Shown here one piece after another: positions 9,801 to 19,124 of a stretch of DNA of 64,000 nucleotides. Positions within the stretch are counted from its first letter, which is position 1; every line of letters begins with the position of its first letter. Origin of the DNA: Planctomycetota bacterium (GTDB taxonomy: Bacteria; Planctomycetota; Planctomycetia; Planctomycetales; Planctomycetaceae); the NCBI GenBank assembly GCA_003671275.1, contig QWPB01000108.1, positions 1 through 64,000 of the forward strand, in the 5' to 3' direction. The translations under genes and the position numbers were made by a program. Under the pieces are notes generated by a model, which was not told the origin of the DNA, made no database searches, and saw only the letters and a list, made by a program, of their open reading frames with translations.

Positions 9801-9846
9801 TGTCTTCCCTGTGGCAGTATTTGCCTTCGTGGAGGCCGGGCGGGGT

Positions 9847-10863
9847 TCAAGGGGACTCTCGATTGCTCTCGGGCACGGTTCGATTGCGAAAAAACTCGGT
9901 GGCCAATGAGTCGATGAACAGCTGGGCGACGTGGTAGATCAGTACGGGAAAGATAACCAGCCCGCTGGCTCCCTGAGCGGCCATTCGTGAGGCCAGATAG
10001 ACTCCGATGGGAAGGGTCTTCTGGCTGCCGCTGAATGCCGCAGCGAGCCGATCCTCCTGAGATAATCCGACAGATTTACCACCCCACCAGGCCAAGGCCA
10101 AGGCCGCCAGGTGCAGGCCGCTCATCGACAGGACCAGTCCGATCAGGGTGGAGATTCCCTGCGATTGCCAGGATGTGGCAAATTGTGGTCCCGCCCGCAG
10201 CGCGGAACCGAAAACCACCCCAAGGATACAAATCTGAGCACAGAAGCTGATCCGCAACTGATGTCGGTCAGCGAACGCTCCCGGCCCCGGCAAACGGCGT
10301 AGCCCCTGGCCCAGGGCGATCGGCAGCAGGGCGCAGATCACCAAGTCCAGGATGAGGCGTCGGGTGTCCAGGCCCACCGTTGAACCGACAAGAAATGACA
10401 GCCACAGGGGCGTGATGAGAAAGCAGAGGCCGTTGGTGAGAATGGTCACCAGCAGTGCGATTGCGTCATTGCCCCCCGCTCGCCGCGTCCAGACCGCTGC
10501 CGATGCCATGGTGCTGGGGACACTGGCGGTAATCACGATGCCGAGCCGATAGTCGGCGTGGGCTTGGCATTGTGAGAGCGGCCAGGCCAGCAGCGGTAAC
10601 ACTACAAAATTCACCAGAGTGGCCCACAGCACCGAACGCGGGGCCTGGGCCGCCGCGGCCAGTCGATTACCGGGGAGCGTGATGGCGGTCAGGAACAGAA
10701 TCACTGCTGTCAGCCAGCGAGCGGCCGATTCCGTGATTTGTCGCGTTTCTGGAGTCTGGAATGACTCCGCCAACGGGGCTCCCAGGAATAACCCGCCGCC
10801 GATAACCAGAGCCAGCCCCGCGAGAAACCAGTGTCGGGCCAGCAGGCGGCTCATGAACGACAT
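9847..10863 (-). CDS. SBF-like transporter (bile acid:sodium symporter family)
   Basis: Polytopic inner-membrane protein with about 9-10 hydrophobic segments (for example HWFLAGLALVIGGGLFLG, VLWATLVNFVVLPLLAWPL, LILDLVICALLPIALGQGL, ISTLIGLVLSMSGLHLAALALAW). The family-type motif FSGSQKTLPIGVYLA near the C-terminus points to the SBF-like (YfeH-type) branch of sodium-coupled organic anion carriers. The substrate cannot be told. It lies 9 bases after pyrE, so the two genes are probably co-transcribed and translationally linked. Confidence 0.85.
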   Translation of the reverse strand: MSFMSRLLARHWFLAGLALVIGGGLFLGAPLAESFQTPETRQITESAARWLTAVILFLTAITLPGNRLAAAAQAPRSVLWATLVNFVVLPLLAWPLSQCQAHADYRLGIVITASVPSTMASAAVWTRRAGGNDAIALLVTILTNGLCFLITPLWLSFLVGSTVGLDTRRLILDLVICALLPIALGQGLRRLPGPGAFADRHQLRISFCAQICILGVVFGSALRAGPQFATSWQSQGISTLIGLVLSMSGLHLAALALAWWGGKSVGLSQEDRLAAAFSGSQKTLPIGVYLASRMAAQGASGLVIFPVLIYHVAQLFIDSLATEFFRNRTVPESNRESP

Positions 10864-10872
10864 CCGATAAGG

Positions 10873-11421
10873 CTATTCCGCGACCGGTGGCTGAATACCA
10901 AAGTCCTGAATTGTCAGCAGCGACTGAAAGGCGTAGCCCTGACTCTCGAAGTTCTGACGACCGCCTTCCATGCGGTCGATGATGGCCAGTACCAGCACGA
11001 CCTCCAGGCCAAATTCTTTGGCCCGATCCGCAGCCAGGATGGAGCTTCCCCCGGTTGTGACGACATCTTCGACGATCACGACTTTCTGACCGGGTTGGAC
11101 GGGCCCCTCGATGTATCGTTGTGTCCCATGCCCCTTGGATTCCTTGCGGACCAGGAATCCGTCGAGTTCACGTCCCTGCTTCGAAGCGATCGCCAGCATT
11201 CCGCCCACAATAGGGTCAGCCCCGATTGACATTCCGCCAATCGCCGTGGCATCAACTCCCTCCATCAGGTGCAGCAGGCCCTCGCTGACCAGTCGCAGCC
11301 CCTCGGAGTGCAGGGTGATCTGTTTGCCATCGAGGTAATACGTGGCTTTCTTGCCGGAGGCCAGCGTGAAGTCGCCAAACTTGAGAGCCCGCTGACGGAA
11401 CAGTTCGATGAGAGAGGACAT
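10873..11421 (-). CDS. pyrE: Orotate phosphoribosyltransferase
   Basis: Transfers ribose 5-phosphate from PRPP to orotate, giving OMP in pyrimidine synthesis. The PRPP-binding loop is VVIVEDVVTTGGSSILAAD. The flexible catalytic loop is around VRKESKGHGTQRYIEGP, with conserved Lys residues. The N-terminus KFGDFTLASGKKATYYLDGKQ is characteristic. The frame opens at a TTG (11433), but the ATG at 11421 (MSSLIELFRQRAL) gives the usual size, 182 residues. The SBF-like transporter follows after 9 bases. Confidence 0.95.
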   Translation of the reverse strand: MSSLIELFRQRALKFGDFTLASGKKATYYLDGKQITLHSEGLRLVSEGLLHLMEGVDATAIGGMSIGADPIVGGMLAIASKQGRELDGFLVRKESKGHGTQRYIEGPVQPGQKVVIVEDVVTTGGSSILAADRAKEFGLEVVLVLAIIDRMEGGRQNFESQGYAFQSLLTIQDFGIQPPVAE

Positions 11422-11502
11422 AGGTTGCCGCAAAAAGGAATTGAACAGGACGATGGGGATGCACGCGGGCGGGCACTTGGCCGAACGATCTGTCCCCGGC
11501 AG

Positions 11503-12333
11503 TTACTGGGGGTTCACCCGGACGCCGAGCTTGGCCAATTCCGCCACCTGAGCTTTGGCGGGCTCCGGCAGCTTTTCAGCGTCGAGGTACAGCCTCCAAT
11601 AAGGGGCGAACCGTTGTTCGCCTGCGATGTCCTTTTGAGCCATCGCGATCAGAGGGGCCAGATCCTGCAACGGGTTCCCTTCCAGGAATGTGTACCGCAG
11701 TTCGTTGAGGTGGGTGAGCGGTGCCAGATCGGTCACTTTGTTTCCTCGCAGCCGTAATGTCGACAACCACCGCTGGGCTTGGACCGGAGACAGATCCGTG
11801 ATCTGGTTGTTGTCGGCCAGGAGCGAGGTCAGCTTCTTGAGTCCGGCCAGTGGCTCCAGCGAGGTGATCTGGTTGTCGCTGATGTACAGCGACCGCAGAT
11901 TCTCCAGGGATTGCAGTCCGGTGAGCGAAACCAGCTGATTTTTCTCCAGCTCCAAATGCTGCAGTTTCACCAGTCCGGCCAGTGGGTTCAGGTCGGAGAC
12001 TTGGTTCGACGAAAGGTAGAGCGATTGAAGATTCTTGCACTCTGCCAGCGGGGACAGGCTTACGATCTCATTCCCGTTGAGTTTGACCTCCACGAGATTC
12101 GGACATTTTTCCAGACCGCTCAGATCCTTGATCCCCTTGTTTCGGGCATCCAGAATGAAGATCGACTTCAGGTCAGCTTCCTCCACCTGCGGCTTGTCAA
12201 TCTGCTTGATCTTCAGCACCGCTTTGATGACGGCTTCCAGCTGGGGGTCTTTAATGGGACCTTGAGCGGAAGCCGACGAAACCAGACACAGGCACAGAAC
12301 CAGCAACCAGCCGTATGCGGATTGACGAATCAC
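11503..12333 (-). CDS. Secreted leucine-rich-repeat protein
   Basis: Internalin-like LRR protein of 276 residues. After a signal peptide (YGWLLVLCLCLVSSASAQG) and a short helical cap, about eight 22-residue repeats follow the pattern LxxLxLxxNxIxxLxPLxxL (for example LQSLYLSSNQVSDLNPLAGL, LRSLYISDNQITSLEPLAGL). Such solenoids bind proteins or surfaces. The frame opens at 12465, overlapping the upstream DUF3500 gene. The GTG at 12333, with GGGAGAG 6 bases before it, is better placed; the ATG at 12348 is the alternative. It lies 52 bases after DUF3500 on the same strand, with pyrE next downstream. Confidence 0.85.
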   Translation of the reverse strand: MIRQSAYGWLLVLCLCLVSSASAQGPIKDPQLEAVIKAVLKIKQIDKPQVEEADLKSIFILDARNKGIKDLSGLEKCPNLVEVKLNGNEIVSLSPLAECKNLQSLYLSSNQVSDLNPLAGLVKLQHLELEKNQLVSLTGLQSLENLRSLYISDNQITSLEPLAGLKKLTSLLADNNQITDLSPVQAQRWLSTLRLRGNKVTDLAPLTHLNELRYTFLEGNPLQDLAPLIAMAQKDIAGEQRFAPYWRLYLDAEKLPEPAKAQVAELAKLGVRVNPQ

Positions 12334-12385
12334 AGCACGCTCTCCCATTCCAGGAACAATCCACCGAACGGAAATCACAGTCAGC

Positions 12386-13426
12386 CTATTTGGCGGGCAA
12401 GGCAAAATCACCCCGGATGTCACGCCAGTAACAGTGAATGTGGTTGGCGATGTTGCCTGCGGCATCCGGCTGAGTGTTGACGAACTCGATCAGGAAGGTC
12501 GGCCCCTGCACGCGGTAGTAGTGTCCGATGCCCGCCTCAGTGGCTCCGGCCCAGGCAAAATGAATCCCGTCCCATCCCGCCGCATCGATCTCGTTCATTC
12601 GAGCTTCTGCGATCGGATCGGTCATGGCTGCACAGTATTCAGCGAGCAGTCCCTTGAGGGTCTTTTTCTGGTCATCGTTCAGCTGGGACCAGGCGATACC
12701 GATGGGGGCATCGGTCGGTGGCTGGGCGATGCCCGCATTACGGACTTCCTTGGGAGCCGTCTTATCGAAGATCGCCATCGTTTTCTGATCGGCATTCAGC
12801 GAATTCACGAGGTCAAACGCGAGCTGTTCTTCTTGGGCCAGGATGCGGGCTCCCACCGCGAAGCCGGACTGGTTCGCATTCTTGATCGTGGCCGGGTTGG
12901 CCGCGAAGACCTGCGGCGTGGACGAAATCACCTTTCCGTTTTGCAGAACAAAATTCAGGGACATGTGATGTCCCTCGATGGAAACGCCCCACTTCTCGGC
13001 TCCTTGGGGATTGCCAAACACCGTGAAGAAGTATCGCTCGGTATCGCGAATGTTCTGCCCTTTGCCCATTTCGAATTCGTGGAGCAGCTTCTCCATCGAC
13101 ATGATCGTCGTGGCCTTCTTGTAGCCCAGCTGTGACAGGCAGCTTGCCAGCAGGGCGGTGGCAGCCTGCTTCTGGGCCGGGTTCATCAGCTTGAACTGCA
13201 TTCCCTTACGGGTCGCCTTGGGGATGAAGTGCCAGTCGACACGTTCCGGGGCGGCATACGGCAGCTGGGCGATTTTCCGCTGTTCTTCGGACAGATTCTG
13301 CAGGAAGGTCTGCGCGGCTGCGGTCGTGTCTTCCCCGCTTCGTCGGAGGAAATTCGTGTAAGCCACTGCCGATCCAGTCAGGATCAGCAGGGCGACCAGC
13401 ATAGCGCGAAAGCGATTCGAAGCCAT
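12386..13426 (-). CDS. DUF3500 family exported protein
   Basis: 346 residues with an N-terminal signal or anchor (RAMLVALLILTGSAVAY). The body matches DUF3500 from memory: LSEEQRKIAQLPYAAPERVDWHFIP, the KWGVSIEGHHMSLNFVLQNGKV segment, and the C-terminal YYRVQGPTFLIEFVNTQ with NHIHCYWRDIRGDFA. Conserved His residues (GHHMSLN, HIHCYWRD) could bind metal, but no activity is established that I know of. The start ATG has CGGAGTG 7 bases upstream. It is the first gene of the minus-strand run that continues with the LRR protein. Confidence 0.88.
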   Translation of the reverse strand: MASNRFRAMLVALLILTGSAVAYTNFLRRSGEDTTAAAQTFLQNLSEEQRKIAQLPYAAPERVDWHFIPKATRKGMQFKLMNPAQKQAATALLASCLSQLGYKKATTIMSMEKLLHEFEMGKGQNIRDTERYFFTVFGNPQGAEKWGVSIEGHHMSLNFVLQNGKVISSTPQVFAANPATIKNANQSGFAVGARILAQEEQLAFDLVNSLNADQKTMAIFDKTAPKEVRNAGIAQPPTDAPIGIAWSQLNDDQKKTLKGLLAEYCAAMTDPIAEARMNEIDAAGWDGIHFAWAGATEAGIGHYYRVQGPTFLIEFVNTQPDAAGNIANHIHCYWRDIRGDFALPAK

Positions 13427-13760
13427 CAGACACTCCGGCAGGGCAGGATGATTCAGGCGGGTTCATACGGCGGGACAGCCCCCACGCAGGAAGCCGCTGT
13501 GCCGATCCTACCGTGTGGATCCCGGTCTTGGCAATTACCGCGACCGAGGTGAGGCCTCTTTCGATGCGCGGTATGCCTCTCAGGTTCCGTTGGAATCCAC
13601 CCGTACGATTGGGAATTGAGGGGTGTGTGCGTCAGGATTGCCTGCTCGACTTCCAACATTCCTGATACAGACACAATGGATGATCGCAGGGGGGTGTGGT
13701 ATCGCAATAGCGGGGGTTGATGAGTTATCCTCGTATCTCTTCTGCTTGGGAGATTGCCTG
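13427..13760. other. Divergent intergenic region between DUF3500 and hydrolase genes
   Basis: 334 bases between diverging start codons, so it should contain promoters for both genes. I see no convincing -35/-10 pair, operator palindrome or small ORF with a ribosome binding site. Confidence 0.5.
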
Positions 13761-15851
13761 ATGAACTCGATGCGCGTTTGGCCCCGTGTGGTCGCTTGTG
13801 TGGCACTGTCCTGTGCGTGGTGGGTTTCCCTGAACCAGGGAGTCTCGTCACGGGCTGAAGAAAATGCCTATCTGGAGTTCATAAGGTCCGCAGCGCAGCG
13901 CGATGTGGCTGCGGGCGGGGCTCCCCTGAATGACCAGGCCGCCGCGGAACGCCGGTTGTCGGTGGTGCGGAAGAAGCTGCTCGAAGCGTGGGGCGGATTC
14001 CCCGAGACGCCCTGCGATCTTGCACCACGAAAGCTTGGTGAACTGGACCGCGATGGATACAAGCTGGAGAAGCTATTACTGCAGACCTTTCCCGGTGTCT
14101 GGATGACAGCCCACGCCTATGTCCCGAAGAAAGAGGGGAAACTCCCGGCAGTGCTGTGCGTGCATGGTCACTGGAAGGAAGCCAAGCAGGCTCCGCAGGT
14201 TCAGGCCCGCTGCATCGGCCTGGCAAAGCACGGGTTTTTTGTGCTGGCAGTCGATGCATTCGGGGCGGGGGAACGCGGAGTCGGCGAGGCCCTCGGTGAA
14301 TATCACGGCGAGATGACTGCAGCCACGCTCTTCCCGACGGGCAAGCCGTTGTCAGGAATCCAGGTCTACGAGAACATGCGGGCGGTGGATTACCTGCAGA
14401 GCCGTCCGGAGGTCGATCCGGAAAAACTTGGAATCACCGGAGCCAGCGGCGGTGGAAACCAGACGATGTACGCCGGAGCCTGGGACACGCGGTTCAAGGC
14501 CATCGTGCCGGTCTGTTCCGTCGGAACGTACAACTCCTACCTCGGGGCGGCCTGCTGCATGTGCGAGGTCGTTCCCGGTGCCGCCAGCTGGTGCTGCGAA
14601 GGCGAAATCTTGGGGCTGTGTGCCCCGCGCGGGCTGATGATTTTCAATGCCACGAAGGACTCGAACCAGTTCTCCGTAAAGGAAGCTCGCAAATCGATCG
14701 CTGTGGCCCAGACGTTCTTCGACCTGGCGGGGCAGCCCGCGGCTCTTCAGCAGACGGTCTTCGACTGGCATCATGACTACAGCCAGTCGATGCGTGAGCG
14801 GATGTACGGCTGGATGGCCCTGAAGCTCAAGGGCGAGGGGGATGGATCGCCTCTCCCCGATCCCGTCATTCAGGCGGAAGACCCCGAGTCGATCCGCTGT
14901 TACCCCGGGAACACGCGTCCGGATGATTGGATGACGTTGCCGCAGTTCGCGGCAGCGGAGGGGAGGAGGCAGCTCGCGCGGCTGACTCCGCCGACCGACT
15001 CGGTGGTTTGGGATCGCGAACAGTCGGAGGCTCGAGAGATGCTTCGACAGTCGAGTGTTTTTAAGAATAATCCCTCGGCTACAGCGCCGTCACAGGGGTT
15101 CACACCCCAGGAAGGTGAGGGAATCACCTATTTCAGCGAGCCCGGATTGTTGCTCAACGCCCGGCTGACTCCCCGGTCCGATGAATCGGGTTCCCCGGCA
15201 CGGCTGGCTGTGATTGTCAACCTGGATGCGGACAATGCCGATCTGGTCGAACAGATGCGAACAACGATTTCGAACCAGAACTGGACGGTTCTGATTCCGC
15301 AGTTGAGAGCCACTGCCGCTGGGGCTCCAGCGGGAGATAAAATTGGACATGCCCCGGATCATAATTCCAGCGAGTGGGGGCTGTGGGTGGGGCGACCACT
15401 GATCGGGCAATGGTGCCACGATCTGCAGCGGGCAATTGCCAGCCAGAAGCCCGCCGTAAACTCCGACATCGCACTGATCGGCATTGGGACCGCTGGACCG
15501 GTTGTCCTCTGCACTGCGGCTGTGGACTTGCGAGTGACCCGTGTCGCCACGGTCAATTCATTATCCAGCTTCGTCAGTGATACGCCACTGCGTGGTCAGC
15601 GACTGGGGCTGATGGCCCCCGGAATCTTGCGGGACGTGGGTGACATCGAGCACATCGCGGCACTGATCGCGCCGCGTCCGCTCACCATTGTGGGCGGCTC
15701 CACAGGCGGCGGTGCGGCCCTTGATGAGACCGAGTTGACCTCTGGATACAGCTACACTCGGAAAGCGTATGAACTTACCTCGAATGCCGGGCCCTTGCTG
15801 ATTCGGACGGGTACTCTGGATGTCGCTGAGTTCCTGAAGTCGGCACGCTAA
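13761..15851 (+). CDS. Secreted alpha/beta hydrolase of the acetyl-xylan-esterase-like type
   Basis: 696 residues starting at the ATG at 13761, which has GGGAG 8 bases upstream and gives a signal peptide (MRVWPRVVACVALSCAWWVSLN). The hydrolase core is at about residues 110-370: LPAVLCVHGHWKEAKQ with an HGH oxyanion region, AVDAFGAGERG, the nucleophile elbow GITGASGGGNQT (Ser), ATKDSNQFS (possible acid) and DWHHDYSQ (His). A second, weaker hydrolase-like half follows (IALIGIGTAGPVVLCTAAVD). Such planctomycete enzymes are usually annotated as acetylxylan esterases or Abhydrolase_7. The true substrate is unknown. Confidence 0.82.
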   Translation: MNSMRVWPRVVACVALSCAWWVSLNQGVSSRAEENAYLEFIRSAAQRDVAAGGAPLNDQAAAERRLSVVRKKLLEAWGGFPETPCDLAPRKLGELDRDGYKLEKLLLQTFPGVWMTAHAYVPKKEGKLPAVLCVHGHWKEAKQAPQVQARCIGLAKHGFFVLAVDAFGAGERGVGEALGEYHGEMTAATLFPTGKPLSGIQVYENMRAVDYLQSRPEVDPEKLGITGASGGGNQTMYAGAWDTRFKAIVPVCSVGTYNSYLGAACCMCEVVPGAASWCCEGEILGLCAPRGLMIFNATKDSNQFSVKEARKSIAVAQTFFDLAGQPAALQQTVFDWHHDYSQSMRERMYGWMALKLKGEGDGSPLPDPVIQAEDPESIRCYPGNTRPDDWMTLPQFAAAEGRRQLARLTPPTDSVVWDREQSEAREMLRQSSVFKNNPSATAPSQGFTPQEGEGITYFSEPGLLLNARLTPRSDESGSPARLAVIVNLDADNADLVEQMRTTISNQNWTVLIPQLRATAAGAPAGDKIGHAPDHNSSEWGLWVGRPLIGQWCHDLQRAIASQKPAVNSDIALIGIGTAGPVVLCTAAVDLRVTRVATVNSLSSFVSDTPLRGQRLGLMAPGILRDVGDIEHIAALIAPRPLTIVGGSTGGGAALDETELTSGYSYTRKAYELTSNAGPLLIRTGTLDVAEFLKSAR

Positions 15852-15962
15852 CGTGATGGCCGTTTCGCGAGGAGGGCCCCGTGGCAATTCCCGTGTTGAT
15901 CCGGTTTGAGGTGTTGAAACAACCGTGGGTTGCTCGACGTTGACTTTCGCCATACGGTTCGG

Positions 15963-17168
15963 TCATTCCGGTTTCATCATCTCCGGTTCCGGCGGGGCAT
16001 TGCTGGCGGGCTTCTCGGGGGGCATGCGTGAAGTTTCCGAGGAGGGAACTGCGGTTGGCGACTCCTCTTCCAGGGTGGGCTCGATGCGTGGGGTTTCCTC
16101 GATGGTTGGCGGGACCGTGATCTGGATGGAAAAATCCAGGGGCAGCACTGACCGATGGGCGTCGTCTCCCCGCTCTCGGATTTCAAATTGACGGGCCCCA
16201 TCGGGGACCAGGAAGAAGAGCCACCCCTCTTTATCTTCCATCACACACGGGTAACGGATGCGGTCATGCACGGCCTCGACGTGGTAGCCCAGTCCTCGCA
16301 CCATGGCGTTGATGCCCAGTGGTCGTCCATAACGCGGTAGTCCCTCGACGGCGACATCGCTCAGCTGGGCCTGTGCGGCGGCCCGGCACAGTTCCGCGGC
16401 AAAGGCATTCAGTTCCGTCTTGCGCAGCTGGTCCCAGCCGGCGGCTTCCTGCAGGTTCAGCTTCTTGATATCCAAAATCTGGTGGGGATTCACTCGGACG
16501 AGATCAGCGGATTGGCCGGGGCTGAATCGAATTTCCAGCCCCCCGGGCAAGGCACCGATGCGCATCTCCATAAGCGAGTTGATCATCACTGCCGGACGGC
16601 GTCCAAAGTATTCGATCACGGCCTGCTGTGTCTGCGGGTCCGTGCCAATCGTGTCCCAGCGGACGATCACCGCGACTTCTTGTCCCGGTGTGACACGTTC
16701 TCCGATCAGTTGTCCCTGGTACACTGGTTGATTGCGAATCTTCTGATAGATGAATCCGCCCGCAAGGACAGCCACCAGCAGCGCAGGAATCACCCAACCG
16801 ACACTTCCCCGCGTACTTGGCGTTTTTCGGGCCGTGGACACTGGCGACGGGGCGGGGGGCGGGGGCGCCGCGAAATCGAACGCGGGGAACTCGCCTTCGG
16901 GCAGTGGCGATGCCAGCGGGGCCGCGCCGGAGGACAGGCCCTCGAAGGGGTCGGGAACGACAACTGGCCATGTGGCAAGGGGCACGACGGGCGCCGAAGA
17001 GACCGGTTCCGCGATGGTCTCTGGCGGAAGGGCCTCCGTGGCCTTCAAGGGAATCGATGGAATGCGGATCTTGGTCTCGCAGCGCGGACAAGCTCCGAGT
17101 TTACCCGCAGCAGAGTCAGGAACCCTGACGGCAGCTGTGCAGTAGGGGCAGGAGAATTGGATGGCCAT
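15963..17168 (-). CDS. Zinc-ribbon membrane protein of unknown function
   Basis: 401 residues. The N-terminus has a two-CxxC zinc ribbon (FSCPYC, then ACPRC about 18 residues later). A Pro/Ala-rich linker follows (DFAAPPPPAPSPVSTA), then a single transmembrane helix at about residues 124-145 (WVIPALLVAVLAGGFIYQKI). A C-terminal domain of about 200 residues follows, with no recognised family (IVRWDTIGTDPQTQQAVIEYF, RIRYPCVMEDKEGWLFFLVPDG), and a Pro/Glu-rich tail. This suggests a cytoplasmic ribbon with an exported domain. The ATG at 17168 (MAIQFSCPYC) was preferred over the upstream 26 codons. Confidence 0.75.
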   Translation of the reverse strand: MAIQFSCPYCTAAVRVPDSAAGKLGACPRCETKIRIPSIPLKATEALPPETIAEPVSSAPVVPLATWPVVVPDPFEGLSSGAAPLASPLPEGEFPAFDFAAPPPPAPSPVSTARKTPSTRGSVGWVIPALLVAVLAGGFIYQKIRNQPVYQGQLIGERVTPGQEVAVIVRWDTIGTDPQTQQAVIEYFGRRPAVMINSLMEMRIGALPGGLEIRFSPGQSADLVRVNPHQILDIKKLNLQEAAGWDQLRKTELNAFAAELCRAAAQAQLSDVAVEGLPRYGRPLGINAMVRGLGYHVEAVHDRIRYPCVMEDKEGWLFFLVPDGARQFEIRERGDDAHRSVLPLDFSIQITVPPTIEETPRIEPTLEEESPTAVPSSETSRMPPEKPASNAPPEPEMMKPE

Positions 17169-17354
17169 GAGTTCAGGATAGCGCTCGTCGGGGGAAGCTG
17201 TCCAGACAACCTGGGGATTGCACTCGGGTCGGGGTAATCCGGTCAATTTGTCTTCGTGGTGAGCAGATGGGGTTGTCGGGGAGGGCAGAGTCGCATATTT
17301 CTTAAGGAACGGTACGCTCTATGCATGGAGTCGTATCTTCCCGGCGGACCACCC

Positions 17355-17843
17355 ATGGATTTTGACCAGCAACTCAAGAAGGCCATTGCTCGAGGATCGC
17401 GTTCCCGCGAGACCCGGGATCAGGCGGCCCGGCATGCGGCGCTGACGGCGGAAGAGTTGCGGACACTGCACGCGAAGTATCGTCTGGATCTCAGTGAAGC
17501 GATTGAAGACCGGCTGCGAAAACTGGCCGATCATTTTCCGGGGTTCGAGTTTGAAACAGTGCTGGGGAGCGATGGCTGGGGAGCCCGGATCACGCGCGAT
17601 GACCTGAAATTGGCTCCCCGGCGGCAGGTGGCATCGCTGTATAGTCGACTGGAAATGGTGATCACTCCCAAGGGGGAGGCCCCGATTATCGAATTGGTCG
17701 CCAAGGCCACGATCGGGAACAAGGAAGCCTTTAATCGCCGTCAGTATCAGCCGTTGCAAGATGCCGACATGACCGTCTTTGAAGCCCTGATTAACCAGTG
17801 GTCCGTCGAATATGCCGAGCTGTACGCCGCGCAGCGCGTGTGA
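17355..17843 (+). CDS. Conserved-looking hypothetical protein, 162 residues
   Basis: Cytoplasmic, charged protein with no signal peptide. The N-terminal half is helical (FDQQLKKAIARG, ALTAEELRTLHAKYRLDLSEAIEDRLRKLADHFPGFEFE). The second half looks beta-rich (RRQVASLYSRLEMVITPKGEAPIIELVAKATI, then NRRQYQPLQDADMTVFEALIN). I do not recognise the family. The start at 17355 is chosen because GGCGGA precedes it; an ATG at 17325 would add 10 residues. It converges on mnmA and diverges from the zinc-ribbon gene. Confidence 0.65.
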   Translation: MDFDQQLKKAIARGSRSRETRDQAARHAALTAEELRTLHAKYRLDLSEAIEDRLRKLADHFPGFEFETVLGSDGWGARITRDDLKLAPRRQVASLYSRLEMVITPKGEAPIIELVAKATIGNKEAFNRRQYQPLQDADMTVFEALINQWSVEYAELYAAQRV

Positions 17844-17907
17844 TGCGGGGGCGTACTCTTGTGGTCCGAGTGGGAGGGGAATCGCCCCCCCGGCGAGCGG
17901 ATCGTTT

Positions 17908-18993
17908 TCAGCAGATCCAGCCGCCTCCCAGCACCCGGTCACCATCATAGAGGACCAGTGCCTGGCCCGGGGCCACGCCCCTCTGAGGCTCATCGAACGT
18001 GACTCGCATACGGTCAGCTCCCACCTCCACGGTGCAGGCCCCCGGTGTGTGCTGATAACGAATCTGGGCGGTGCAGCGGAACTCTGTTGCCGGATTATCG
18101 ATCAGCCAGTTGATGCGGTCGGCTTCGAGAACCGTACGGCCCAGATCTTCCCGCGTGCCGATGACGACACGGCGCGTGTCCGGTTCAATGCGGACCACGT
18201 ACCGGGGCTCGCCAAAGGCAACGCCCAGTCCCTTTCGCTGGCCGATCGTAAATTTCTGGTACCCCGTGTGTTGTCCAATGATTCGGCCTGCCGTGTCGAC
18301 CAGTTCCCCCGCGAGTTCCTGCTCCCCGCGATGCCGGTTCAGGAAGGCAGCATAGTCGTTGTCCGGGATAAAGCAGATTTCCTGCGAATCAGGTTTGTTG
18401 GCGGTCTGAATTCCGGCTCGGCGAGACATCTCTCGGATTTCCGGCTTGGTGTAGCCGCCGACGGGAAAGATCACTTGGGGAAGGATCTCTCGTTCGATTC
18501 CAAACAGGACGTATGATTGGTCTTTGTCGCGGTCGTGACCGCGGAACAGTCCCGGCAGGCTTTCGCCCAGCGGCTTCGTCTGAGCATAGTGGCCACTGGC
18601 AATGCAATCCGCATCCACCTGCTGGGCGAAGTCCCAGAGCTTGCCGAATTTCAGCCAGATGTTGCACATGACACATGGATTCGGCGTCCGCCCCGCCAGA
18701 TATTCGTCGGCGAAGTAGTCCTTGATCTTGCCGAAACCGTCCTGGAAATTCAGAGCATGGAATGGAATGTCCAGCGAGTCAGCCACTCGCCGGGCATCTG
18801 CGGCATCGCCCGCGCTGCAGCATCCCTGGTGGTGCGGCTTCAGCGAAATGACCGGCAATACCCCGGTTTCACAGGTGTCGTCCACCGATCCAGATCGCAT
18901 GAAAAGGCCAATCACCTCATGGCCTTGCTCCTTGAGGAGCCAGGCTGAGGCTGAGCTGTCCACTCCACCGCTCATGGCCAAAACCACACGCAT
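17908..18993 (-). CDS. mnmA: tRNA-specific 2-thiouridylase
   Basis: Forms 2-thiouridine at wobble position 34 of tRNAs for Lys, Glu and Gln, using ATP and a sulfur relay. The PP-loop SGGVDSSASAWLL is at the N-terminus. The catalytic cysteines are in NPCVMCN and SQEICFIPDNDY. Other family segments are GHYAQT, RDKDQSYVLFGI, YTKPEIREMSRRAGI and FTIGQRKGLGVA. A CCSAGDAADARRVAD insert after the PP-loop is typical of one MnmA subgroup. Length is 361 residues. The ATG at 18993 leaves the PP-loop at residues 8-14, as expected. Confidence 0.96.
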   Translation of the reverse strand: MRVVLAMSGGVDSSASAWLLKEQGHEVIGLFMRSGSVDDTCETGVLPVISLKPHHQGCCSAGDAADARRVADSLDIPFHALNFQDGFGKIKDYFADEYLAGRTPNPCVMCNIWLKFGKLWDFAQQVDADCIASGHYAQTKPLGESLPGLFRGHDRDKDQSYVLFGIEREILPQVIFPVGGYTKPEIREMSRRAGIQTANKPDSQEICFIPDNDYAAFLNRHRGEQELAGELVDTAGRIIGQHTGYQKFTIGQRKGLGVAFGEPRYVVRIEPDTRRVVIGTREDLGRTVLEADRINWLIDNPATEFRCTAQIRYQHTPGACTVEVGADRMRVTFDEPQRGVAPGQALVLYDGDRVLGGGWIC

Positions 18994-19048
18994 AATAACG
19001 ACATCGTCCTCGGTATTCGTGAGGGTTGCAACCGTCGATTCTTGTCAG

Positions 19049-19093
19049 CGACCACGGCCCGAGCGATCACGGCCCGAGCGATCACGGCCTGAA
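19049..19093. repeat. Three tandem copies of a 15-bp unit
   Basis: Units at 19049-19063 (CGACCACGGCCCGAG), 19064-19078 (CGATCACGGCCCGAG) and 19079-19093 (CGATCACGGCCTGAA). Copies 1 and 2 differ at one base, and copy 3 differs at its last bases. The array sits about 55 bases upstream of the mnmA start, between mnmA and the glycosylase stop. Confidence 0.85.
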
Positions 19094-19124
19094 GGACGCA
19101 GCCGCCGGAATCCGGCGATCTCTG

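Noticed and set aside
17844-17907. Inverted repeat GGGGGCG ... CGCCCCC between the convergent small gene and mnmA
   Set aside because: The loop is about 30 bases and no T-run follows, so it is not a convincing terminator.
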